From Patescibacteria group bacterium (lineage in GTDB: Bacteria > Patescibacteriota > Microgenomatia > Daviesbacterales > UBA10151), in contig JAHIVD010000042.1 of NCBI GenBank assembly GCA_018816815.1, positions 1-11,876 on the forward strand: DNA of 11,876 bases. Direction: 5' to 3'. Both the position numbers and the translations under genes were made by a program. The notes below the pieces were generated by a model, which was not told the origin of the DNA, did no database searches, and was given only the letters and a program-made list of their open reading frames with translations. Below are positions 1-5,969 of this stretch, piece by piece. Each line of letters starts with the position of its first letter. The stretch's first letter is position 1.

Positions 1-75
1 ACGGTATTATCTTTTGAAGTCAATATGGAATATATTGAGTCCGTTTTTGAGGATGATTGTGTGCATTCTGATTGA
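1..75 (+). CDS. Possible C-terminal end of a CDS entering from the left edge
   Basis: Frame 1 is open from the first base to a TGA at 73-75, giving 24 residues (ending ...FEDDCVHSD) with an acidic, protein-like composition. It would be the tail of a gene lying to the left of the window. A second frame stays open to 110, so the open frame alone is weak evidence. The downstream promoter-like sequence at 111-139 fits a gene ending about here. No family can be assigned to so short a piece. Confidence 0.22.
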   Translation, partial: TVLSFEVNMEYIESVFEDDCVHSD

Positions 76-110
76 GTTATTTTGTTCCAAAAAATAGATT
101 TTCTTAAAAT

Positions 111-139
111 TTGACAAGAAGCAAGAGTTAAGATAAATT
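111..139 (+). promoter_or_regulatory. Sigma70-type promoter for a short plus-strand transcript
   Basis: A perfect -35 box TTGACA (111-116) is followed by a 17-nt spacer and TAAATT (134-139, 4 of 6 matches to TATAAT). Transcription would begin near 146, upstream of a very strong Shine-Dalgarno and of a terminator-like hairpin at about 461-486. No long gene lies between them. Confidence 0.45.
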
Positions 140-179
140 ATTGATAATCCCTTTGCGGGAGGAAAAAGGAGGGTTGATT

Positions 180-230
180 ATGTTAACCCAAATTTTGAGA
201 TCCGTAAGCACGCGAGGTAAGAAAGAATAA
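180..230 (+). CDS. Small 16-codon ORF (possible leader peptide)
   Basis: ATG at 180 lies 7 nt after the consensus Shine-Dalgarno AAAGGAGG, the strongest ribosome site in the left part of the window, and about 35 nt after the predicted transcription start. The peptide MLTQILRSVSTRGKKE has a basic C-terminus and ends at TAA (228-230). Its stop is followed directly by the CTAATCT arm of a long-range pairing, which is the geometry of a leader peptide controlling RNA folding. No downstream gene is seen on this strand before the terminator, so a regulatory role is speculative. It could also be a toxin-like or unrelated small protein. Confidence 0.3.
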   Translation: MLTQILRSVSTRGKKE

Positions 231-460
231 TCTAATCTTGAAGTTGACGGCTTTGAGACTTTAGTTGATAGGCAGAAAACTGGTATTTTTAGATTAGGAA
301 TTCTTGTCACGGAACCTAAGTCGGGACTGTCTTTGTTCTATCGGAGACCTGGGGAAGGTGTTGGAGACTCAGGGGTTAGCCTCTGATCGAATCATAGCAA
401 AGCGCTACTATGTGATGATATTGACATATTGTGCAAAGCAGATAGAAAGACCAGTCGAAG

Positions 461-486
461 CTAAACTAGGCTGGCCTTTAGTTTTT
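461..486 (+). terminator. Rho-independent terminator-like hairpin
   Basis: CTAAA (461-465) pairs with TTTAG (477-481), and an inner GG/CC closes a CTGG loop. The stem is followed directly by TTTTT (482-486). AAACTA/TAGTTT is an alternative pairing. The stem is short and imperfect, so strength is uncertain. The T-run is on the plus strand, so it would end the transcript from the 111-139 promoter, not the convergent gene ending at 490. Confidence 0.4.
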
Positions 487-489
487 CAT

Positions 490-1365
490 TTATAATTGAG
501 AGTTAAGCTCAAAATGCTTAAATATTGCTTGTGCATCATCATAGGCGTTTGTTATCAATCCTATTCCTATTTTTTCACTCCTAGTTAATCCTTGAAATTT
601 CTTAGGTAATATCCACTCTGCCGGTACCTGCTCATTTAATTTTATAGAAATAATAGTGTTATTAGCATCTGTTCTCTGCTCGAACCTAATTTCTAATTCA
701 TTCTGGGATTGAAAAGGACGTTTTTGGTATTGTTTATTTCTGCCATGCAAACCTCCATCTTTATCAAAATATCCCCAATCTTCGGGGACCTTCGGGTATG
801 ATTGATTAATCTGACAAGTGATTAGTTCGTAATCGGCATCACCTAATATACATCTATAGAAAGATCCATAGGAAAGCACTAGATTAGCAGAACTTGTAGC
901 TTGTGGACTTATGAAGGCTTTAGCCGTAAAATTGCCCACATCCTTCTTATAAAACATTGTTGCCCCTGGTAATGCCTCTGAGTTTGGAGATTTCAGAATT
1001 AAAGGGTCTTCTTGTATAGGTACGAATTTATTTTTTCCGACCCAATCATCGTCTTTTTTAAAATCACTACAATAGCGCGATAAACATTGCGTATTTGCTG
1101 ATAACACTATAGAGTTATTATTACCAGATTGCTGAATTCCCGACTGATTTGAAACTGATTTATTTAATAAACTTAAATTAAAATTTACTACTCCTTGCCA
1201 TATTCCGATTATTGTCAAAATACTTATAATTAAACTTAAAATAAATATTCCTACAAATATAGGCTTTCTTAACTTAGTTGGAATAGTTTTTCGCCATATC
1301 TTTCTAAACCATCTGCTTTCCGGCTTAAATTCCTGTTTTATTTCATCTGTTATAAAATTATCCAT
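490..1365 (-). CDS. Membrane-anchored protein of unknown function with a C-terminal extracytoplasmic domain
   Basis: This 291-residue protein has a basic N-terminus (about residues 18-34), then one hydrophobic segment (about 35-56, PIFVGIFILSLIISILTIIG) predicted as a type II membrane anchor with the bulk outside. A Ser/Asn/Gln-rich linker (about 70-92) follows. The C-terminal part (about 110-291) alternates short beta-like stretches with aromatic residues and ends in a FKHFEL-type strand. That rhythm suggests a jelly-roll (LamG or concanavalin-like) sandwich, but this is a guess. Four cysteines lie in the outer part (near SRYC and around 170-185). The start at 1365 has no Shine-Dalgarno, but a promoter lies just upstream, so the mRNA may be nearly leaderless. 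It is oriented away from the nuclease operon, so a functional link is unproven. The product is not recognised. Confidence 0.72.
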   Translation of the reverse strand: MDNFITDEIKQEFKPESRWFRKIWRKTIPTKLRKPIFVGIFILSLIISILTIIGIWQGVVNFNLSLLNKSVSNQSGIQQSGNNNSIVLSANTQCLSRYCSDFKKDDDWVGKNKFVPIQEDPLILKSPNSEALPGATMFYKKDVGNFTAKAFISPQATSSANLVLSYGSFYRCILGDADYELITCQINQSYPKVPEDWGYFDKDGGLHGRNKQYQKRPFQSQNELEIRFEQRTDANNTIISIKLNEQVPAEWILPKKFQGLTRSEKIGIGLITNAYDDAQAIFKHFELNSQL

Positions 1366-1379
1366 GGCAGATTATGAGT

Positions 1380-1410
1380 AGTATATGATCTTAGAATTCT
1401 ACCTTGTCAA
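1380..1410 (-). promoter_or_regulatory. Promoter for the membrane-anchored gene (490-1365)
   Basis: On the minus strand, TTGACA (1405-1410) and TATACT (1380-1385, 5 of 6 matches) are separated by 19 nt, slightly long. Transcription would start near 1373, leaving a leader of only about 8 nt before the ATG at 1365. That agrees with the absence of a Shine-Dalgarno. Confidence 0.45.
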
Positions 1411-1431
1411 ATAGTAGAAGCGTAACCCCAA

Positions 1432-1511
1432 TTTACACCCTCCAGGCGATATAGTCATATACCACTTTGGTATATGACCCTGAACCCTTAGTGGTTCATG
1501 GGCTTTACACC
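1432..1511. repeat. Two tandem hairpins bracketed by an 8-bp direct repeat
   Basis: TTTACACC occurs at 1432-1439 and again at 1504-1511. Between the copies lie two adjacent perfect or near-perfect stems. The first is GTCATATACC (1454-1463) / GGTATATGAC (1469-1478), 10 bp with loop ACTTT. The second is TGAACC (1481-1486) / GGTTCA (1493-1498), extendable by CC/GG around a bulged T. Neither is followed by an immediate T-run, so a simple terminator is not favoured. It could be a protein-binding or recombination site, a small mobile-repeat scar, or the end structure of an RNA. Confidence 0.5.
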
Positions 1512-1593
1512 TTTTCTTTTCCTCTGATTCCGTTAATTTTCCTACCAAGCCTCCCCTAATTACTCTATCATGCAATCTAACTTTTTGCTAGAA

Positions 1594-1625
1594 TTGACAC
1601 AATCAGTTTATCAGCAAGCTATAAG
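1594..1625 (+). promoter_or_regulatory. Weak promoter candidate for the nuclease operon
   Basis: TTGACA at 1594-1599 is a perfect -35 box. The best -10, TATAAG (1620-1625), lies 20 nt away, which is too far for a standard promoter. The -10 overlaps the left arm of the 1620-1648 dyad, so binding there could alter promoter use. The start point is uncertain. Confidence 0.25.
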
Positions 1626-1648
1626 CAAGCTGAGAAGCTCTGCTTATA
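1613..1648 (+). promoter_or_regulatory. Long dyad/hairpin upstream of the OLD nuclease operon
   Basis: TATAAGCAAGCT (1620-1631), loop GAGA (1632-1635), AGCT (1636-1639), a bulged C (1640) and TGCTTATA (1641-1648) form a 12-bp stem with one bulge and a GNRA-type loop. AGCAAGCT is also directly repeated at 1613-1620 and 1624-1631, 11 bp apart. No T-run follows, so it is not a terminator. It lies 51 nt before the operon's start codon. It may be an operator dyad or a 5'-UTR hairpin. Confidence 0.45.
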
Positions 1649-1699
1649 AACTCTACAGCTTCGCGCTGGAAGAAAGTAAGATTGTGGAGGGTAAATAAT

Positions 1700-3298
1700 T
1701 TGTTTATAAAATTACTTACAATAAAAAATTTTCGCTCAATCAGCGGGCTTACAATTGAGCCGAAAAATTTGTGTGCGCTCATAGGTCCAAACGGTGCCGG
1801 TAAAACAAACATATTGCGCGCACTTGACCTCATTTTAGGAGAAGGCTGGACAACGAAAGCAAAAGTTGCACGCGAGCTTTTTAATGACATAACTCAACCG
1901 GTTATTATCGAAGTCGAATTTACAAGCCCGATTCAATTTACTAACAAGCACGGTTATGAGGTTAATATATCAAGCGTAAAATTAGAAATGACGTTAGAGC
2001 CGGAACTTTCTGTAAAAACAAGTGTCAACGGTAACGAGGATAAACCATTTTATGACAACGATCAATTCAAGAAACTGTGCCACTTCATACTTATTCCCTC
2101 CGAAAGACAGCTTGGATCAGAGCTAAGGGTTAGCCAATGGACGATGCTCGGAAAACTGATGAAGCTTGTCTATGAGAATTACATTACAAAGTACGAAGGC
2201 GACGAGAAAAATCTAAAAGATGAATTTGCCGAAAAAATAAAACCCGCAAAGGAATTTCTTGAGGATGATTTCTCGACTGATAAGGTTACTTATAAGAAAT
2301 TCGTAGATACTTTCAAAAAATATTGCAAAGAAAATAGTGCGGGATTGGCAAATGAATTTGACCCTGTTTTGGATATTTACAATCTCAATTGGTTTTATAA
2401 AACTCTTCAAATACATGTAAAAGAGAAGTTTCCTGATAAGTATTTTGATAGTGATGAAGTTGGTGCGGGAATGCAAAACCTACTTCTTATCTCAATTTTT
2501 CAGACCTACTCTGAACTCATGGGTGGAAAGGTAATTTTTGGTATAGAAGAACCAGAAATATATCTTTACCCCCCAGCGCAACGAGCATTGTATAAAAATT
2601 TCATCAAGCTGTCAGAAAATACGCAAATATTCTATACAACCCACAATCCAAATTTTGTTGATGCCGTAAGACCAGAAGATTTAATTTTACTTAGAAAGAA
2701 TGAGAATCAAGGTACTTTTGCTTTGGATAAAAACGATGCATTTAATACGGCAAATGCTGAAAAGGAAAAATATCGCATATATACACACTTTAATCCCGAA
2801 CGAAATGAGCTTTTCTTTGCTCGCAAGGTGCTTTTTGTTGAGGGTGATTCTGACAAAATATTATTCTCAACACTTTGTGAGAAAAAGTGGGGTATCAATA
2901 TTGATGAGAAGGGTATATCGGTAATCTCGTGTGGAGGGAAAAGCGGAGTGTTGTATTTTGTCGGTGTTTGTAAGTTAATTGGATTTGATGATTATTTTGC
3001 GATTTGGGATAAAGACGGCAACCTAGATCATCTGGATTTACTTACTGAAGCAAAAAGCGGTGGTAAAGGTTTAGAGATAGACCCAAATCTTGAGAAATTT
3101 CTAGGATTACCCGAAGGAGATGATGCGGAAAAAGTTAAAAACGCCCATGAATGGGCAATGAGTGTTGAAAATAATAAAGTCCCAGAGGAATTTTTAGAAG
3201 TGGAAAAGTTTATGGAGGAGAATAAAATTACTGATGAGGAAAGTTCAGTCGATACTGAAGAAACAGCGGAAAGAAATCTAAACGATTTACCATTTTAG
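1700..3298 (+). CDS. OLD-family ATP-dependent endonuclease (ABC-type ATPase plus TOPRIM)
   Basis: This 532-residue protein has the two-domain OLD layout. ATPase: Walker A GPNGAGKT (29-36), signature-like VGAGMQ (254-259), Walker B VIFGIEEPEIYLYP (278-291, acidic E283/E284) and H-loop TTHN (H315). TOPRIM: VEGDSD (E381) and IWDKDG (D437, D439), the metal-binding acidic residues for DNA cleavage. Known OLD proteins (P2 Old, GajA of Gabija) are ATP-regulated DNA nickases/nucleases in phage defence. I set the start at TTG 1700 because GGAGG (1686-1690) lies 9 nt upstream; a TTG at 1682 would put the Shine-Dalgarno inside the gene. The first residues, FIKLLTIKNFRSI, are the usual family N-terminus. 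The C-terminal ~60 residues are acidic and low in complexity. It is followed after 12 bp by a PD-(D/E)XK nuclease, so the two are probably one operon. Family call is firm; role in defence is inferred. Confidence 0.9.
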   Translation: MFIKLLTIKNFRSISGLTIEPKNLCALIGPNGAGKTNILRALDLILGEGWTTKAKVARELFNDITQPVIIEVEFTSPIQFTNKHGYEVNISSVKLEMTLEPELSVKTSVNGNEDKPFYDNDQFKKLCHFILIPSERQLGSELRVSQWTMLGKLMKLVYENYITKYEGDEKNLKDEFAEKIKPAKEFLEDDFSTDKVTYKKFVDTFKKYCKENSAGLANEFDPVLDIYNLNWFYKTLQIHVKEKFPDKYFDSDEVGAGMQNLLLISIFQTYSELMGGKVIFGIEEPEIYLYPPAQRALYKNFIKLSENTQIFYTTHNPNFVDAVRPEDLILLRKNENQGTFALDKNDAFNTANAEKEKYRIYTHFNPERNELFFARKVLFVEGDSDKILFSTLCEKKWGINIDEKGISVISCGGKSGVLYFVGVCKLIGFDDYFAIWDKDGNLDHLDLLTEAKSGGKGLEIDPNLEKFLGLPEGDDAEKVKNAHEWAMSVENNKVPEEFLEVEKFMEENKITDEESSVDTEETAERNLNDLPF

Positions 3299-3310
3299 AA
3301 AATAAAATAT

Positions 3311-4066
3311 ATGTCTCAATATTACAATCCAAACCGAAAACGCAATTTGTATGATAAAAACTCAAAAGAGCTGTTCAGGTTAAGCAGAGGGAAGATAGAC
3401 TTGTTTATTTCCTGCCCAAGATGTTTTTATCTTGATAGAAAATTAGGAGTTGCTCAGCCTCCCGGATTTCCTTTTTCCCTTAACTCCGCTGTTGATAAAC
3501 TTTTAAAAAAAGAGTTTGACATACATCGGGCAAATGGCACAAAACATCCTTTAATGAAACATTACAAAGTTGATGTTGTCCCACTCTCTCATGAAAAACT
3601 GGATGAATGGAGGGATTCTCTGAGAGGCGGGATCACTTTTCAGATAGACCATACAAATATACTGGTAACAGGAGGTGTGGATGACCTCTGGATAAACAAA
3701 AAAGGAGAACTGATAATTGTGGATTACAAAGCTACATCAAAAAAGGAGGAAGTAACATTAGATGCAGACTGGCAGATCGGATATAAAAGGCAGATGGAAA
3801 TATACCAGTGGCTTTTCAGGAAAAACGGTTTTAAAGTTTCAGATACCGGATATTTTGTTTACTGCAACGGCAATACGGACAAAAAAGCCTTTGACGCTAA
3901 ACTGGAATTTGATATTAAAATTCTTCCATACAAAGGTGATGACAGCTGGGTTGGAGGGACTGTTTCAGATGCCATAAAATGCTTAAAATCTGATAAACTG
4001 CCCGACAGCGGTAGTGATTGTGATTTCTGCAAATACCGTATTGCCGTTTCGAAGTATGAAAAATAA
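3311..4066 (+). CDS. PD-(D/E)XK nuclease, Cas4/RecB-like, with a four-cysteine motif
   Basis: The 251-residue protein shows the RecB/Cas4-type nuclease core: GGVDD (D124 or D125, motif II), IIVDYKAT (D138 and K140, motif III) and QMEIY (Q161, Y165, the QxxxY motif). Cysteines C35 and C38 (SCPRC) near the N-terminus and C237 and C240 (CDFC) near the C-terminus could close a 4Fe-4S cluster, as in Cas4 and AddB, or hold zinc. Such enzymes cut DNA with divalent metal. No cas1, cas2 or repeat array is present, so it is not a CRISPR Cas4. It follows the OLD nuclease by 12 bp without a strong Shine-Dalgarno, suggesting coupled expression. Its 3' end overlaps the next gene. It may be the second component of a nuclease system with the OLD protein, but a general repair role remains possible. 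Confidence 0.86.
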   Translation: MSQYYNPNRKRNLYDKNSKELFRLSRGKIDLFISCPRCFYLDRKLGVAQPPGFPFSLNSAVDKLLKKEFDIHRANGTKHPLMKHYKVDVVPLSHEKLDEWRDSLRGGITFQIDHTNILVTGGVDDLWINKKGELIIVDYKATSKKEEVTLDADWQIGYKRQMEIYQWLFRKNGFKVSDTGYFVYCNGNTDKKAFDAKLEFDIKILPYKGDDSWVGGTVSDAIKCLKSDKLPDSGSDCDFCKYRIAVSKYEK

Positions 4067-4898
4067 ATTTGTATGGATATTTTTATTACTAATAATTTCT
4101 GTAGGATTAGTTTCCTATTTCAAACAAAACCACTTCACTAAAGAACAGACCTTAAGTGATTTTCTAAAACAGCAATATAGTAATAAATTTACCTTAAAAA
4201 CTTGGCCATTTGGAAATTTACTTGTTATATCTGCTAATTCCAATACAATTTGCTGTGGGGAAGGTTCATCTGATTTGTTTGATGAAAAAGCTACACCCTC
4301 TGTAATTATTCAAGATTTAAACAATCAGAAGATAAAGTTAATCTATGAGATAAGTTTTAAAACTAATGCAGCTGATGGTAAATTTGATAAGGGTAATATA
4401 ATTTGGGTATCTAAAATTATAAAAATAAAAGACTACTTGATAGCTGAATGGGGAATTGATTGGGGTGGAAGCAGCGGGCTTAAAGGAATGGTTATCTTTG
4501 GTACTAAAGACGGACAATTTCAACCCATTGCTGGCTATCCATTAAAAGATGATAAAGAAAGCAGTATTGATGTAACTGGTAAAAATAGCAATAAGAAATA
4601 CTCTTTTCCTATCACAGGTGACTCGAACTTCTCAGAAATGCGGGATCTCAATAATGATGGTACTTTAGATTTGCTTTTTGCTGATTGGAAATGGGACTCA
4701 GAAAAAGGAGAGAGTCATTACCAAGCAAGGCCTTGGAATTTACAGGTTTTTGAGTTAGTAGATAATAAATTTAGAGCAGCAGAATGGTGGAATAAAGGAG
4801 AAGCTTATAAAACACCAGAAAATATAGGATATTTTGACGAAACTGAAACTAATAAATTGAGACAAATATTTTATGAAAAGACTAGTCCTGTAAAATAA
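4056..4898 (+). CDS. Membrane-anchored or secreted protein with an FG-GAP/calcium-loop-like motif
   Basis: I chose ATG 4056 (280 residues) over an upstream GTG at 4014 because it gives a proper export signal: MKNK followed by a hydrophobic segment (about residues 5-21, FVWIFLLLIISVGLVSY). It overlaps the nuclease stop by 11 nt, which indicates translational coupling. The outer part holds several beta-rich stretches and, near residues 199-212, MRDLNNDGTLDLLFADW. That is a typical Asp-rich calcium loop of FG-GAP/VCBS-type beta-propeller blades, with more blade-like segments earlier (AEWGIDWGGSSGLKG, VIFGTKDGQFQPIAG). The C-terminus is rich in Trp and aromatic residues. A lone propeller of this size would be partial. 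Why it is in an operon with two nucleases is unknown. It could be an unrelated passenger or a surface component. No terminator is obvious after the stop. Confidence 0.75.
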   Translation: MKNKFVWIFLLLIISVGLVSYFKQNHFTKEQTLSDFLKQQYSNKFTLKTWPFGNLLVISANSNTICCGEGSSDLFDEKATPSVIIQDLNNQKIKLIYEISFKTNAADGKFDKGNIIWVSKIIKIKDYLIAEWGIDWGGSSGLKGMVIFGTKDGQFQPIAGYPLKDDKESSIDVTGKNSNKKYSFPITGDSNFSEMRDLNNDGTLDLLFADWKWDSEKGESHYQARPWNLQVFELVDNKFRAAEWWNKGEAYKTPENIGYFDETETNKLRQIFYEKTSPVK

Positions 4899-4940
4899 TC
4901 TTACCCCCCACAGGTTTGTTTAAACTAGTAAAATAAATAT

Positions 4941-5021
4941 ATGGCAACTTTAAAACAAAAATTAGTAGCTTCAAAATTAGTGGAAAATGGAAGCTTTGGG
5001 ATCCTAAAATTAAGGAAATAG
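4941..5021 (+). pseudogene. Short ORF resembling the N-terminus of a phage terminase small subunit-like protein
   Basis: A 26-codon ORF begins MATLKQKLVASKLVENGS and stops at TAG 5019-5021. The 'KQKLVASKLVENG' stretch resembles the helix that opens many small-terminase or HTH-type proteins, which normally continue with an HTH segment absent here. There is no clear Shine-Dalgarno. It may be a gene remnant at the junction of the two operons or a chance ORF. The resemblance is from memory and unverified. Confidence 0.2.
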
Positions 5022-5031
5022 AAAACCCAAG

Positions 5032-5057
5032 CTTTTTATAGTTTTATGAATAAAAAG
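5032..5057. terminator. AT-rich inverted repeat between convergent genes
   Basis: CTTTTTAT (5032-5039) and ATAAAAAG (5050-5057) form a perfect 8-bp stem with a 10-nt loop, directly after the TM2 gene's stop (minus strand). It sits where plus-strand and minus-strand transcripts converge. The stem is almost entirely A/T and no clean T-run follows, so it is at best a weak bidirectional terminator. Confidence 0.25.
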
Positions 5058-5060
5058 AGT

Positions 5061-5324
5061 TTAAGAATATTTATTTTCAAATTCTTTATCTGACATAAGC
5101 AGATAGATTATTCCTTCTATGATACCGATAACCATAGGTATAAAACTCCAGAAGAAAAACAGGTAAACCAGTCCCCACATGGCTTTGCCGAGATAGAATT
5201 TATGCAGGCCGAGGTCTCCGAAAAATATTGCCAAAAATACCGTCACGAGTCTGTTTCTTCTTGTTTTACAAGCAATTATCGGCGAATGCCCAATTCCCCT
5301 TTTCTCGGTTTTTGCATGTATCAT
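5061..5324 (-). CDS. TM2-domain membrane protein
   Basis: This 87-residue protein has two hydrophobic helices (about residues 27-37 with flanks, and 50-75) joined by the TM2-family signature GDLGLHKFYLGK (about 36-47), ahead of AMWGLVYLFFF. TM2 proteins are small membrane proteins of unclear function. The N-terminal ~26 residues are basic and carry one Cys. It lies 18 bp after the M23 gene on the same strand and probably ends the T4SS operon. No Shine-Dalgarno is seen before ATG 5324, so it may depend on upstream translation. A role in secretion is not established. Confidence 0.82.
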   Translation of the reverse strand: MIHAKTEKRGIGHSPIIACKTRRNRLVTVFLAIFFGDLGLHKFYLGKAMWGLVYLFFFWSFIPMVIGIIEGIIYLLMSDKEFENKYS

Positions 5325-5342
5325 AAGTATTTATTATTTATA

Positions 5343-5969
5343 TTATACAGGGTCGCCGTCACCTAAAAATGTTCTCGGGTTAACCGGTATTCCATATACT
5401 CTTATTTCAAAGTGAAGATGGGGACCTGTTGACCAGCCTGTTGACCCCTCTCTTCCTATAATTTGTCCTGTTGTGACTTGCTGGCCCGGGATTACGAATA
5501 TCTGATCAAAATGCCCGTAAACCGATGTGATATTGTTTCCGTGGTCAATTATAATGTGTTTTCCGTATCCCCACCATATCTGGCCGGCGTATGTAACTCT
5601 GCCGTCCATAAACGGAGTAATCGGATCTCCAATCCATCCGTAAGGATTGGCTATATCAATTCCTGTATGAAAAACCTGAAAGAGGCTTGATTGTGCAAAT
5701 TCCAGAGTTATAACTCCTGTTACAGGCCAAACAACTGTGATTTCTATCGGGGTAGTTGCACCGGTAACAGGATCATGTATTTCAACATTCTGGGTAGCCT
5801 CATTAACGGTTGCCAGTTGATCCGAGATAATATCCAGCCCGATTTGGGTCAGAAGAATAACGGCAATAAGAGGTACGGCGGCGGCTAAGCCGAAAGCAAG
5901 GAAAACATACTTTAATTCTTTTTTCATTGAAAAGAGTGCGGAAAGGGCTTTAAAGTATAAGAGGTTCAT
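5343..5969 (-). CDS. M23 (LytM/lysostaphin-like) peptidoglycan endopeptidase, membrane-anchored
   Basis: The 208-residue protein has one N-terminal hydrophobic segment (about 21-40, YVFLAFGLAAAVPLIAVILL). This would anchor it outside the membrane. The C-terminal zinc peptidase domain (about 80-208) keeps the full ligand and catalytic set: HTGID (H101, D105), YGH (H153) and HLHFE (H184, H186). The domain cleaves peptide cross-bridges in peptidoglycan. T4SS loci of monoderm bacteria usually carry such a lytic enzyme to open the wall, and its place directly after virB4 fits. Its ATG overlaps the VirB4 TGA (ATGA at 5966-5969), indicating translational coupling. An internal ATG at 5927 lacks a Shine-Dalgarno and would break that coupling, so I kept 5969. 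Confidence 0.92.
   Translation of the reverse strand: MNLLYFKALSALFSMKKELKYVFLAFGLAAAVPLIAVILLTQIGLDIISDQLATVNEATQNVEIHDPVTGATTPIEITVVWPVTGVITLEFAQSSLFQVFHTGIDIANPYGWIGDPITPFMDGRVTYAGQIWWGYGKHIIIDHGNNITSVYGHFDQIFVIPGQQVTTGQIIGREGSTGWSTGPHLHFEIRVYGIPVNPRTFLGDGDPV

Larger units (their letters stand above)
146..488 (+). ncRNA. Candidate structured RNA or leader transcript (unrecognised)
   Basis: About 340 nt are bounded by a promoter-like sequence (111-139) and a hairpin with a T-run (461-486), and no convincing protein spans them. Visible structure includes a long-range pairing of CTAATCT (232-238) with AGATTAG (291-297). There is also a 7-bp hairpin at 369-386 (arm CAGGGG, loop TTAG, arm CCTCTG, plus a T-A pair) and a CATAG/CTATG hairpin around 394-413. 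I looked for tmRNA, RNase P, SRP and group I/II intron core motifs and saw none. It may instead be the regulatory leader of a lost gene. The RNA reading is an inference from its boundaries and hairpins. Confidence 0.3.

Noticed and set aside
128..310. 60-codon minus-strand ORF
   Set aside because: No ribosome site or recognisable sequence. It runs antisense to the promoter and the strong Shine-Dalgarno of the candidate transcript.
146..488. tmRNA or RNase P RNA
   Set aside because: The length fits, but no TPsiC-like 3' end, tag ORF context or P4 conserved core is visible.
304..495. 63-codon plus-strand ORF
   Set aside because: It starts with TTG without a Shine-Dalgarno, has unconvincing composition and overlaps the terminator-like hairpin and the end of the minus-strand gene.
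1454..1502. Rho-independent terminators
   Set aside because: Both hairpins lack an adjacent T-run on either strand.
1603..1890. Minus-strand ORF over the start of the OLD gene
   Set aside because: It is antisense to the conserved Walker A region and has no recognisable content of its own.
3311..4066. CRISPR-associated Cas4
   Set aside because: Nuclease motifs and cysteines are Cas4-like, but there is no cas1, cas2 or repeat-spacer array in the window.
1700..4066. Canonical Gabija system (GajA plus GajB)
   Set aside because: The second gene is a 251-residue PD-(D/E)XK nuclease without helicase motifs, not a UvrD-like helicase.
4338..4523. Minus-strand ORF inside the FG-GAP-like gene
   Set aside because: It is a shadow of a coding region whose own frame has a signal anchor and a recognisable motif.
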